Assembly (NCBI RefSeq): GCF_000331025.1
Contig: NC_020055.1
Location: 1,577,870 to 1,641,869, forward strand
Origin: Maridesulfovibrio hydrothermalis AM13 = DSM 14728
GTDB lineage: Bacteria; Desulfobacterota; Desulfovibrionia; Desulfovibrionales; Desulfovibrionaceae
Length of the DNA stretch: 64,000 nucleotides
Direction: 5' to 3'
The position numbers and the translations under genes were made by a program. Below the pieces are notes generated by a model. That model was given only the letters and a program-made list of their open reading frames with translations, did not search any database and had not been told where the DNA came from. Each line of letters begins with the position of its first letter. Positions within the stretch are counted from its first letter, which is position 1. Of this stretch, positions 26,425 to 34,883 are shown in pieces.

Positions 26425-27201
26425 TTACCAGCGAAGGGACAGGCAGGTAAGACCTCCGTCCATTTTCTGGAATTCTGACATATTGATGTAGTCGGGAGTG
26501 AAGCCTTTTTTGTCTAATAGTTCTGCTGTGGCGGGAAATCCTGCCGGTACCAGCAGTTTTCTGCCTAGATAGAGACAGTTGGCGCAATATTCTTCATCTT
26601 CAGGCGTGATCAGCTTTTCGAATTTACTGAAAGCCTTATGTTCCTTGAAGCGGCAGCTCATAATCAGAGTTTCTTCGTCCAGAGCAGAAAGTTCGGTTTT
26701 AAGGTGCGGCATACCATCATTGTAAGGGACGGGTATACTTTTGTATCCGAATCTGCCGACAGCTTTGGAAAATTGCTCATAGCCTGCCATGTTGGTTCTG
26801 GTGTCTATTCCGACGTAGAATATTTTACCCATAAGCAGAACATCTCCGCCCTCCATGAGTCCCTCGCCTTCCATGCGGATGATTTCATCCACTTCGATGC
26901 TGAGGGCTGACTGAATGACATCTACTTCACCACGTCTGGAATCTGCCCCGGGACAAGTCAGAAAAGCGGCAGTTCCACCGTCAAAAGGAATCATGACTGC
27001 TGTGTCTTCAACAAAGACTGAGTCCGGATATTCTTCTACTGCGTCAAGCGCGGTTACTTTGATGCCGGCCTGTTTTAAGCAGTCAACATATGTCCGGTGC
27101 TGGGCAAAGGCCAGTTCCATATCCGGGCAGCCCAGATCTGCTCCGGTCAATCCTTGTCCCAGATTCTGGGCGGGGTGTCTTACAACGGCTTTGCTGAACA
27201 T
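26425..27201 (-). CDS. Dimethylarginine dimethylaminohydrolase family protein, 258 aa
   Basis: Amidinotransferase-fold enzyme of the DDAH group, which hydrolyses N-methylated arginines to citrulline and methylamines. The ATG at 27201 follows GGAGGA; the frame extends further upstream only because it overlaps the next gene. Visible active-site elements are SVFVEDTAVM near residue 63 (acidic residue), MEGGDVLL near 118, GMPHLKTELSAL (catalytic His) near 164 and the C-terminal nucleophile in GGLTCLSL (Cys about 253). The length is right for bacterial DDAH. The gene lies 31 bases after a hypothetical gene on the same strand. The true substrate could be another guanidino compound. Confidence 0.88.
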   Translation of the reverse strand: MFSKAVVRHPAQNLGQGLTGADLGCPDMELAFAQHRTYVDCLKQAGIKVTALDAVEEYPDSVFVEDTAVMIPFDGGTAAFLTCPGADSRRGEVDVIQSALSIEVDEIIRMEGEGLMEGGDVLLMGKIFYVGIDTRTNMAGYEQFSKAVGRFGYKSIPVPYNDGMPHLKTELSALDEETLIMSCRFKEHKAFSKFEKLITPEDEEYCANCLYLGRKLLVPAGFPATAELLDKKGFTPDYINMSEFQKMDGGLTCLSLRW

Positions 27202-27232
27202 ATGAAATCCTCCGTGATGTTCCTGCGGGATG

Positions 27233-27691
27233 CTATTGGATACGGGTGTCGGTATTTTTCTGTTCTTCGGCAATGAGGGAAAGCTTGGAACGGATAAACG
27301 AGCTGGCAAGGTTTCCGGCCTCATCATTCTGAGTGGGAGCGAAGGATGAAATATCTTCTTCAACCTGCTTTTCCATCCGCTCGGATTCCATGAACATAAT
27401 ATATATGAGTACCAGTGCCGAATCATTTTCAGCTGTGCCGCTGCAAAGTTCCTCAATCTGGTTGCGGGGCACAGTTTCAAGGAGACGGTCAATGAACATT
27501 GTGGCCCATTTTTCGTAAAGATCAGCAATGGGCGGAATCATCGACTTGATATTTTTCACTGTACCTTCATCTATATTGGGCATGGTCAGGGCGATGAATT
27601 CTCCTAAAGCGTCCTGACGGGCATCTTCATCACCAAGGCATTTGTTCATGATTATTTTGTGAATATATGTTCTGATTTTTGCTTCTTTCAT
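27233..27691 (-). CDS. Hypothetical helical protein, 152 aa
   Basis: The protein is acidic, almost entirely helical by composition, with no signal or membrane segment. The first residues (MKEAKIRTYIHKIIMNKCLG) suggest an amphipathic helix; the last 30 are probably flexible. It precedes the DDAH-like gene by 31 bases and is probably in the same transcript. I do not recognise a family. The start at 27691 is supported by the absence of stops and by a suitable upstream intergenic region, but its ribosome-binding site is weak. Confidence 0.65.
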   Translation of the reverse strand: MKEAKIRTYIHKIIMNKCLGDEDARQDALGEFIALTMPNIDEGTVKNIKSMIPPIADLYEKWATMFIDRLLETVPRNQIEELCSGTAENDSALVLIYIMFMESERMEKQVEEDISSFAPTQNDEAGNLASSFIRSKLSLIAEEQKNTDTRIQ

Positions 27692-27935
27692 TTGTAGAAC
27701 CCCTATATGGCAAAAGATTATTCATTAAAATTATTGCTGGTTGTTTACTAGAAAGATGCATCGCAGGCAACCGGAAGGCCGGCCTGTTTTATTGACTTTT
27801 AAAATATGTTTCACAGGCTCGCTGCTTGATTACGCCTGAGCTTTGGTGGTAAGCCTTAAGTATACAAAAAACGGAAATAATTTGTTTTGCAATTTGCATA
27901 TATCGGGCAGTTAATTTTCAGGAGAGAGATATCAG

Positions 27936-28697
27936 ATGGTGAACGGTAAGAAAGTAGTAATGGTCATGCCCGCTTACAATGCGGCTTCCACGCTTAAAAA
28001 GACTATAGATGAACTGCCCGTAGATATTGTTGATGAAATTTTGCTGGTTGATGATTGCAGCCGCGATGATACTGTTTCGCAAGCTGAAAGTCTGGGCATA
28101 AAAACCGTGGTTCACACTTGCAACATGGGCTATGGGGGCAATCAGAAGACCTGTTATAAAACTGCTCTTGATCTCGGAGCAGATGTTGTTGTTATGGTTC
28201 ACCCTGATTACCAGTACACCCCGCTGATTATTTCAGCCATGGTTTCGCCCATTGCCAACGGGGTTTTTGACTGTATGCTTGGGTCCAGAATACTTGGAAC
28301 CGGAGCGCGCAAAGGTGGAATGCCTGTTTATAAATACATAGCCAACCGTGCACTGACGTTTTTTCAGAATATAATGGTCGGCTATCATCTTTCTGAATAT
28401 CATACTGGATACCGTGCTTTTTCCCGTGAGCTTTTGGAGAGGATTCCATTTGATGGAAACAGCGATGACTTTGTTTTTGATAACCAGATGCTCTGCCAGA
28501 TTATTTATGCCGGGTACGATATCGGGGAAGTGACCTGTCCGACCCGTTATATGGATGACTCCTCGTCAATAAGTTTCAAGCGTTCTGTTCAATACGGGCT
28601 GGGCGTACTTAAGTGTTCATGGGAAACTGCGGCGCACAGGGTGGGCTGGATTAAAAGCGAATTTCTTAAAGACGTAAAAAAACGCACTGACAGCTAA
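27936..28697 (+). CDS. Family 2 glycosyltransferase (polyprenyl-phosphate sugar synthase type), 253 aa
   Basis: GT-A fold enzyme beginning VVMVMPAYNAASTLKKT. It shows LLVDDCSRDDT (nucleotide-binding Asp), NMGYGGNQKTCYKTAL and VVVMVHPDYQYTP in the position of the DxD metal motif. These fit the DPM1/DPG synthase-like subfamily, which usually transfers a sugar from a nucleotide to a polyprenyl phosphate. No C-terminal membrane spans are present. A strong AGGAGAGA site precedes the ATG. The next gene, 18 bases away, encodes a TMTC-like GT-C membrane protein that could use the lipid-linked sugar. Confidence 0.88.
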   Translation: MVNGKKVVMVMPAYNAASTLKKTIDELPVDIVDEILLVDDCSRDDTVSQAESLGIKTVVHTCNMGYGGNQKTCYKTALDLGADVVVMVHPDYQYTPLIISAMVSPIANGVFDCMLGSRILGTGARKGGMPVYKYIANRALTFFQNIMVGYHLSEYHTGYRAFSRELLERIPFDGNSDDFVFDNQMLCQIIYAGYDIGEVTCPTRYMDDSSSISFKRSVQYGLGVLKCSWETAAHRVGWIKSEFLKDVKKRTDS

Positions 28698-28715
28698 GTT
28701 CAACAGGCGAATATC

Positions 28716-30431
28716 ATGACCGGATTTAGAGCGGGAACAGATCGGAAAAGAAAGATGATTGCGGCGGCCCTGCTGTCCGCGCTGGTACTCATTGTTTACA
28801 GTCAGTGCGGCGGGTTCGAACTGGTAACTTATGATGATACCAGCTACGTGACCGGCAATGAGCGCGTCATGGAAGGTCTATCAGTCGATAACGTCGGTTG
28901 GGCTTTCAGCACATTCCAGCTTTCCAACTATCATCCGCTGACTGTTACTTCGCATATGCTGGATACTTCCCTTTTTGGAGATTCTGCCGGTGCGCGCCAT
29001 CTGGTTAATGTCTTTTTTCACCTGCTCAACGTACTGCTGTTATTCTTTTTTCTTGTTAAGGCTACATCAGAGCGGGCGGAAGGCGGGCTGATTCCTGCAT
29101 TCTTTGCTGCGGCCTTTTTTGCAGTACATCCTGTTCATGTTGAGTCTGTGGCATGGGTATCAGAACGTAAGGATGTTCTTTCCACTTTTTTCTGGCTGGC
29201 AGCTATGCATTGCTGGCTTGTCTGGGTGAAAGAAAAGAATATGTCCGGCTATGCTTTGACGTTCTTTTTTACCGGACTTGGGATTCTTGCCAAGCCTATG
29301 GTGGTAACCCTTCCTGCTGCGTTGCTGCTGCTTGATATCTGGCCGCTGAACCGGGTTGACTTAAAACATAAACCCGTTTCCAGACTTATTAAACTGGCAG
29401 TGGAAAAATGGCCTCTTTTTGCTCTTTCTGTATTATCATCGGTGCTTACAATTATGGCCCAGAAGGGCGGCGGGGCTATGCAGACCATTGAGTCGTTCCC
29501 TTTGAGTCTACGGGCATCGAATGCGCTTGTTTCGTGGGGAGCATATCTTGGAGATCTGGTAGCTCCTGCAAATCTGGCTGTTTTTTATCCCTATCCTCAT
29601 GAAATTCCACTTTGGAAGCCGGTACTGTCAGCTCTTTTTATCCTTGCTGTATCAATTGTCTGTATCCGGTTTATTAAAAAAGTACCTTTCATCGCTGTCG
29701 GCTGGTTCTGGTATCTGGGAACTCTTGTTCCGGTTATAGGGCTGGTACAGGTCGGGGATCAGGCTATGGCTGACCGATATGCCTATATTCCGTTCATAGG
29801 GTTGTATATGGCAATATCATTCGGAATCGCCTGTCTGGTAAAAGAGGGGCGTGTGCCGGCTAAGGCAGCAATTGCTGTCGGATCAATTATTGTCGTTGTT
29901 TTGCTTGCCTGTTCTTATACTCAGGCCGGATATTGGAGGAACAGCGAGACTTTGTACCTGCGCGCTCTGGATGTGACTGAAAATAATCATCACATGCACT
30001 ATAATTACGGTAATCTGCTGGAGCGTAAAAAGGAATCCGGCAAGGCTGCTGAAAATTTCCGGGCAGCGATTAAAGCCGACCCGTCTCACTATAAGGCTAT
30101 GACCAATCTTGCCAATATTCTTGCTCAGCGTGGTGAACTGATGAGTGCTATGGAGCTTTATCAGCGCGCACTTCAGATCAAACCTGACTATGCCACGGCT
30201 TACGCTAATCGGGGCATTGCCTATCACAGACAGGGCAAGCTTGATTTAGCTCTGGCTGATTATCGCAGGGCTTTGGAGTTAAACCCTCTTCTGGCTGATT
30301 CCCTGGTCAATATCGGGATTCTTTATTATATGCGCGGTGATACTTCCGCTGCCAAAGAGTCGCTTCGAAAGGCTCTGGAAATCGATCCAGATAACAAGCT
30401 TGCCCGTAAAAATCTGAATATGATTCCTTGA
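28716..30431 (+). CDS. TMTC-like membrane glycosyltransferase with TPR domain, 571 aa
   Basis: An N-terminal membrane region (about residues 13-410, around ten to eleven spans) is followed by TPR repeats at about 425-565. The first extracytoplasmic loop holds VTYDDTSYVTGN, an acidic pair typical of GT-C catalytic loops, then NYHPLTVTSHMLD and HPVHVESVAWVSERKDVL. These blocks are shared with the TMTC proteins, which O-mannosylate proteins in animals, and with many bacterial homologues of unknown acceptor. The gene follows a polyprenyl-phosphate sugar synthase-type GT2 by 18 bases, so a two-step protein or glycan O-glycosylation path is a reasonable inference. Confidence 0.85.
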   Translation: MTGFRAGTDRKRKMIAAALLSALVLIVYSQCGGFELVTYDDTSYVTGNERVMEGLSVDNVGWAFSTFQLSNYHPLTVTSHMLDTSLFGDSAGARHLVNVFFHLLNVLLLFFFLVKATSERAEGGLIPAFFAAAFFAVHPVHVESVAWVSERKDVLSTFFWLAAMHCWLVWVKEKNMSGYALTFFFTGLGILAKPMVVTLPAALLLLDIWPLNRVDLKHKPVSRLIKLAVEKWPLFALSVLSSVLTIMAQKGGGAMQTIESFPLSLRASNALVSWGAYLGDLVAPANLAVFYPYPHEIPLWKPVLSALFILAVSIVCIRFIKKVPFIAVGWFWYLGTLVPVIGLVQVGDQAMADRYAYIPFIGLYMAISFGIACLVKEGRVPAKAAIAVGSIIVVVLLACSYTQAGYWRNSETLYLRALDVTENNHHMHYNYGNLLERKKESGKAAENFRAAIKADPSHYKAMTNLANILAQRGELMSAMELYQRALQIKPDYATAYANRGIAYHRQGKLDLALADYRRALELNPLLADSLVNIGILYYMRGDTSAAKESLRKALEIDPDNKLARKNLNMIP

Positions 30432-30489
30432 TTGAGTAATCATCCCTTTTGCAGTATCCATATCTAAAGTAGATTCAGCATTGCGCTAA

Positions 30490-30526
30490 GTGCAGGGCGG
30501 ATGCTGCACATTGTGGTGTTTTTTAA
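30490..30526 (+). terminator. Weak terminator-like hairpin
   Basis: GTGCAG / CTGCAC (30490-30509) with an eight-base loop lies 60 bases after the glycosyltransferase stop. The T-run begins only nine bases later, so termination strength is doubtful. Confidence 0.3.
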
Positions 30527-30559
30527 TCCCCTGTTCAGTTCCCCCCCCTGAGGTAAATT

Positions 30560-31846
30560 ATGGATTTCTTTGTCAACCTCCTTCCTTTATTAAAGATCCT
30601 TTTTGTTTTTGTCTGTATGCTGGTCGGGATCAGGCTCAAGCTTGGTGTCGGGCCGTCCATTTTGATCGGCGCGGTGGTGCTGGCTTTTTTTACTTCTATG
30701 GGCGCATGGGTGTTTCTCGAAACCGCCGGAGCAGCTGTTGCTGATGAGAAAACTATTTTTCTAGGACTCATTGTAGCCCTGATCATGGTGCTTAGCGGCC
30801 TTCTCGAACGCACTGGTCAGGCGGGTAGAATTATGGAGTCATTGGCTGGATATTTGAAAAATCCCCGCCTGCGGCTGGTCTTTTTTCCGGCTTTGATCGG
30901 ACTGCTGCCCATGCCCGGTGGAGCTATATTTTCTGCGCCCATGATTCAGGAGGCAGCATGCGGCCTTGATGTTTCCGGACGCGACAAAGTTGTTATCAAC
31001 TACTGGTTTCGTCATGTATGGGAATTGGCGTGGCCTCTTTTTCCGGGGATGATTCTCGGGGCAGCTTTATGTGGCATGTCCATTTTTGAGTTTATCGGCT
31101 ACACTTTTCCCGGCACTATTTTCTGCATTGCACTGGGCTGGTTTTTCTTCCTGCGCCCTTCTGTGCTGCCTATGAACGGCAATAACAAGGCATGTGAGAA
31201 CCATCCCCCCAAAGGCGGGCTGAAGAAAGTTGTTAAGGAAGGTTTACCGCTTATCACAGCCATTGGCGGGGCGTTTATTTTTGAGGGAATATTGTCCTTT
31301 ATATTTCCGGGAATTCCTTTTGAAGCAGGTATTATTCTAGCTCTTTTTGCCGCAGTCTGCTGCGCGCTCTTTGCTAATTCCGGTTCCATGAAAATTGTTT
31401 GTGGATTACTGGTGGAAAAACGCTTTTTAAACATGGTCTTCATGATTGTGTGCGTTTTTGTATTTAAAGATATTTTAGGAGCCTGCGGACTGGTGGATGA
31501 GCTGGCCCGGCTGGCAGGAGGCGAGGCGGCGCTTATTGCAGCTGCGGTTCTTGTTCCTTTTTTAATAGGCTTTATTGCCGGGATTACTCTGGCATTTGTC
31601 GGGGCTGCAATGCCGCTGGTGGTTGGACTTGTTCATGCGGCCGGTCTTTCTGAGCAGCTGCCGGCCTGGATGACGCTGTGTATGTTTTCCGGATTTGCCG
31701 GAATTATGGCTTCACCTCTGCACATATGTTTTTTGCTGACCTGTGAATATTTTAAGGTTGAACTATATTCTGCATGGAAAAAGGTTGCCATGCCCAGCAT
31801 GGTACTTATGTTGCTCGGGGTAGCGTACTTTTTTGTTTTGCTGTAA
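30560..31846 (+). CDS. DUF401 family membrane permease, 428 aa
   Basis: A polytopic membrane protein with about ten to eleven spans. Motifs of the DUF401 group are visible: GIRLKLGVGPSILIGA near residue 21, LLPMPGGAIFSAPMIQEA near 114, NYWFRHVWELAWPLFPG near 144 and FAGIMASPLHICFLLTCEYF near 380. The layout resembles gluconate/citrate-type ion-coupled transporters, but no substrate is known for this family. The start at 30560 is preceded by a GAGG-like site. It lies upstream of the cyclophilin gene by 70 bases. Confidence 0.88.
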   Translation: MDFFVNLLPLLKILFVFVCMLVGIRLKLGVGPSILIGAVVLAFFTSMGAWVFLETAGAAVADEKTIFLGLIVALIMVLSGLLERTGQAGRIMESLAGYLKNPRLRLVFFPALIGLLPMPGGAIFSAPMIQEAACGLDVSGRDKVVINYWFRHVWELAWPLFPGMILGAALCGMSIFEFIGYTFPGTIFCIALGWFFFLRPSVLPMNGNNKACENHPPKGGLKKVVKEGLPLITAIGGAFIFEGILSFIFPGIPFEAGIILALFAAVCCALFANSGSMKIVCGLLVEKRFLNMVFMIVCVFVFKDILGACGLVDELARLAGGEAALIAAAVLVPFLIGFIAGITLAFVGAAMPLVVGLVHAAGLSEQLPAWMTLCMFSGFAGIMASPLHICFLLTCEYFKVELYSAWKKVAMPSMVLMLLGVAYFFVLL

Positions 31847-31916
31847 TCAGGTTGCTGCAAAAACGCATGTTTTGAGCAGCCTGCTGCTCTAATGAATACA
31901 AAATGGAGGAAATGAT

Positions 31917-32426
31917 ATGTCCAATCCCGTAGTATTGATGGAAACACCTGAGGGTGATGTCCTGATTGAGCTTTTGGAAGATAAAGCACCTAAAACTGTT
32001 GCAAATTTTCTGACCTATGTTGACGAAGGTTTTTACGAAGGAACTCTTTTTCACAGAGTTATTGATAACTTCATGGTTCAGGGCGGCGGCTTTGATTTCT
32101 CCATGAATGAGAAAGAAACTCATGCTCCTGTTGAAAATGAAGCTGATAATGGTGTTGCTAACGAAAAGGGTACAATTGCTATGGCTCGCACCATGGACCC
32201 TCATTCTGCAACCGCACAGTTTTTTATTAATGTGAAAGACAACGCTTTTCTGAACCATTCCGGCAAGAATCCACAGGGTTGGGGTTACTGCGTATTCGGT
32301 AAAGTCATTGACGGTATGGAAGCTATTGAAAAAATTAAAAAAGTAAAAACCCGTGCATACGGCCCTATGGATGATGTTCCGGTTGATCCGATCAGCATTA
32401 TCTCCATGAAGCGTTTTGAAGCTTAA
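31917..32426 (+). CDS. ppiB: Cyclophilin-type peptidyl-prolyl isomerase, 169 aa
   Basis: Cytoplasmic peptidyl-prolyl cis-trans isomerase (no signal peptide). The cyclophilin core is complete: FLTYVDEGFYEGTLFHRVI near residue 27, MVQGGGFDFS near 53, IAMARTMDPHSATAQFFINV near 87 and YCVFGKVIDGMEAIEKI near 125. The catalytic Arg is in FHRVI. It assists folding of proline-containing proteins. GGAGG precedes the ATG at a normal distance and a strong terminator follows at 32454. Confidence 0.95.
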   Translation: MSNPVVLMETPEGDVLIELLEDKAPKTVANFLTYVDEGFYEGTLFHRVIDNFMVQGGGFDFSMNEKETHAPVENEADNGVANEKGTIAMARTMDPHSATAQFFINVKDNAFLNHSGKNPQGWGYCVFGKVIDGMEAIEKIKKVKTRAYGPMDDVPVDPISIISMKRFEA

Positions 32427-32453
32427 TCTTTAAAACACCGCTCTCGATTATAT

Positions 32454-32491
32454 AACCGCTGGAAAGTAAGTAACTTTCCAGCGGTTTTTTT
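32454..32491 (+). terminator. Rho-independent terminator after ppiB
   Basis: An eleven- to thirteen-base stem (AACCGCTGGAAAG / CTTTCCAGCGGTT, 32454-32486) with a seven-base loop runs into seven T. Confidence 0.9.
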
Positions 32492-32614
32492 ATAGAAAAA
32501 ACTTGATTTTTCCGACAAAGACAATAAAAGTTTAAAATATAATATTTATTTGATATATTCATAGTCAGGTGAGTTTTTATTTTTTTAGGTTTAATAAAGC
32601 ATCAGGGGTAAGTC

Positions 32615-33721
32615 TTGGATAACTCTGAATTAACAATCCTTGTCATTGATGACGAGGCCTTCGTTCGTGAAACAATAAGTGATTATCTCAGTGATTCCGG
32701 TTTTGAAATATTGGGAGCCGGTGACGGTGAAGAAGGTCTTGACGTTTTCAGGAAAGAAAGCCCTGATGCTGTTCTGGTTGATTTGAATATGCCCAAGGTT
32801 GACGGGTTTGAGGTGCTCAAGGAGATTTCAGCTGAAAGTCCTGATACACCGATCATAGTCGTCTCCGGGGCCGGATTGATTCAGGATGCAATAAAGGCTG
32901 TAAGGCTGGGTGCTTGGGATTTTGTTACCAAGCCCATTGTTGATTTGAAAATCCTTGAACACGCCCTCGGGCAGGGGCTTGAAAGAGCTTCTCTTATCGC
33001 GGAAAACAGACGCTACAAAGAGCATCTCGAAGCTGAGGTTGAAAAAAGAACTGAAGACCTGCGTCACGAAGTAAAAGTCAGAAGGGAAGCGCAGGAAGCT
33101 TTCATGGCTTTGCAGGACGAGGTTATTGAAACTCAAAAAGAAATTATTCTCACCCTCGGCGAAGTTGTGGAAACCCGTTCCAATGAAACGGCCAACCATG
33201 TACGCCGCGTTGCAGAACTTTCCTACATACTTGCCCGCCGCTATGGACTTGAAAAGGAGGAAGCCGATCTTTTACGTCTTGCCTCCCCCATGCATGATGT
33301 CGGAAAAATAGGTATTCCAGATACCATTTTAAACAAACCCGGAAAGCTCACCCCCGATGAAATTAAAGTGATCCAGACCCACACAACGATCGGGCACGAA
33401 ATTTTAAAGCACTCCGAAAGGCCCATCATCAAAGCGGCTGCCATTGTCGCCTACGAACATCATGAACGCTGGGACGGTACGGGATATCCTCAGGGTCTTT
33501 CCGGTGAAGAAATCAATATATACGGACGTATAACCGGAATCGCTGATGTGTTCGATGCTCTTGGCAGTGAACGGGTGTACAAAAAGGCTTGGTCTATTGA
33601 AAAAATCAAAGGCTATTTTGCTGAAGGCAGGGGCAAGCAATTTGACCCGCAGCTCACAGATTTATTTTTTGACGGTATAGACGAAATACTTGAATTGCGC
33701 CGTAAACATCCTGACGGCTAG
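32615..33721 (+). CDS. Response regulator with HD-GYP domain, 368 aa
   Basis: The start is a TTG at 32615 behind AGGGG. A receiver domain (residues 1-120, phosphoacceptor Asp56 in VLVDLNMP, conserved IDD entry and KPI Lys) is joined by a coiled-coil (about 130-175) to an HD-GYP domain (about 190-360). The HD-GYP site is intact: HVRRVAEL, SPMHDVGKIGIP, QTHTTIGHE, EHHERWDGTGYP and GIADVFDAL. It should hydrolyse cyclic di-GMP (or another cyclic dinucleotide) when activated by phosphorylation. No histidine kinase is adjacent; the nearest is at 40603. Contrast the degenerate HD-GYP protein at 52906. Confidence 0.92.
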   Translation: MDNSELTILVIDDEAFVRETISDYLSDSGFEILGAGDGEEGLDVFRKESPDAVLVDLNMPKVDGFEVLKEISAESPDTPIIVVSGAGLIQDAIKAVRLGAWDFVTKPIVDLKILEHALGQGLERASLIAENRRYKEHLEAEVEKRTEDLRHEVKVRREAQEAFMALQDEVIETQKEIILTLGEVVETRSNETANHVRRVAELSYILARRYGLEKEEADLLRLASPMHDVGKIGIPDTILNKPGKLTPDEIKVIQTHTTIGHEILKHSERPIIKAAAIVAYEHHERWDGTGYPQGLSGEEINIYGRITGIADVFDALGSERVYKKAWSIEKIKGYFAEGRGKQFDPQLTDLFFDGIDEILELRRKHPDG

Positions 33722-33813
33722 GCTTGACCGCCAATGCCTTTTTTCGCCGAAAGTTAATAATCTATAAAAGCGCGTAGCGCATCAAATCAACGGTTTGCGG
33801 GCTGATGGCAACC

Positions 33814-34734
33814 CTATTTATCAAGCTTGTCAGCAAGCAATGGTTCAGGGTGCTTTTTGTTGCGTGCGAGCCGTAATGCATCTTTGCGGCATTTGTTGGT
33901 GCATACGCCGCAGCCCATGCATTTTCGGGGGTTGATGTGCATTCGTTTGTCGCGGACCTTCATGGCATCGAAGGGACAGTATTCCATGCACTGGCCGCAA
34001 CCGATGCATTTGTGCGGGTCCACCACGGCGATGTAGCCTGAAGGGATTAGCATAGGAATGCCGTTCTGTATGGCTTCCATAGCCTGACAGCAACATGGGC
34101 AGCAATTGCATATGGCGTAGAATCTGCCGAGCATGATATCTTTGAAAAATGCATGATGCACATGTCCTCTGGCATTTTCTGCTTCGAGGATTCGTATGGC
34201 ATCATCTTCGGTTATGCGTCTGGTTTTATCCGCGTGGTTCTTTGCAGCGAAGGAGGCAAAGGGTTCTCCTACGATGAGGCATACGTCCAGCGGGTGACAT
34301 GGACTTTTGCTTGATGCCCGACAGGAGCATTCAAAGGCAACGATATGATCGGGGTCCTGCAGGGCAAAATCTGTGGCATTTTTGAAGGGCGTGCTGGCTT
34401 CCGGCAAGGCAGTGTTTATGCTTTTGCTTATTTTTATCAGCTTTATGGCTTCTTCGGTGGTGATAATTTTGCTGGGATATGTTTTAGCAAAATTATTTTT
34501 GAGTAGTTGCTGTTTTTCTTTATCAACTGGAGAAGCAATGAGACTTGATATGAAGTCCGCAACAGGGGCGAGGTTGTTTTCCCCCAGAGCCGCACCGATG
34601 TAAGCTTTGGGCCAGCGGGTGTACATGTACCTGTGAAGGACATCCTTCATGGACATGTTCCGGTCCTCAAGAGCCTGCTTCAGGAATTTACCGGTTGCGG
34701 TGTCAGGTATGAACTTTTGCAAATCTTTTTTCAT
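33814..34734 (-). CDS. Cys-rich 4Fe-4S ferredoxin-type protein, 306 aa
   Basis: The ATG at 34734 follows AGGAGA; the open frame extends upstream to 34845 without support. The first 130 residues are helical. Then come ECSCR..SKSPCHPLD and VCLIVGEPFA (Cys136, 138, 146, 152), an unusual cluster CNCCPCCC at 209-216 with six Cys in eight residues, and two classical 4Fe-4S motifs, CIGCGQCMEYCP (243-253) and CMGCGVCTNKC (272-282). The two ferredoxin clusters suggest electron transfer; the earlier cysteines suggest additional metal binding. Cytoplasmic location is likely. The physiological partner is unknown. It is a single gene, divergent from the STAS fusion gene. Confidence 0.8.
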   Translation of the reverse strand: MKKDLQKFIPDTATGKFLKQALEDRNMSMKDVLHRYMYTRWPKAYIGAALGENNLAPVADFISSLIASPVDKEKQQLLKNNFAKTYPSKIITTEEAIKLIKISKSINTALPEASTPFKNATDFALQDPDHIVAFECSCRASSKSPCHPLDVCLIVGEPFASFAAKNHADKTRRITEDDAIRILEAENARGHVHHAFFKDIMLGRFYAICNCCPCCCQAMEAIQNGIPMLIPSGYIAVVDPHKCIGCGQCMEYCPFDAMKVRDKRMHINPRKCMGCGVCTNKCRKDALRLARNKKHPEPLLADKLDK

Positions 34735-34883
34735 GGTTCTCCTTCTTATAATAACAATTACCAGAGCTGCAAAAAATAGTACAGTTTTTCCAGAAGCAAC
34801 TTCACAACCTGATGCTGTTATGCCTATGTTGTGATTAACCGACATAGCATCGCTATTGAAGCTGTTGAACAGGAGTTATCGCA

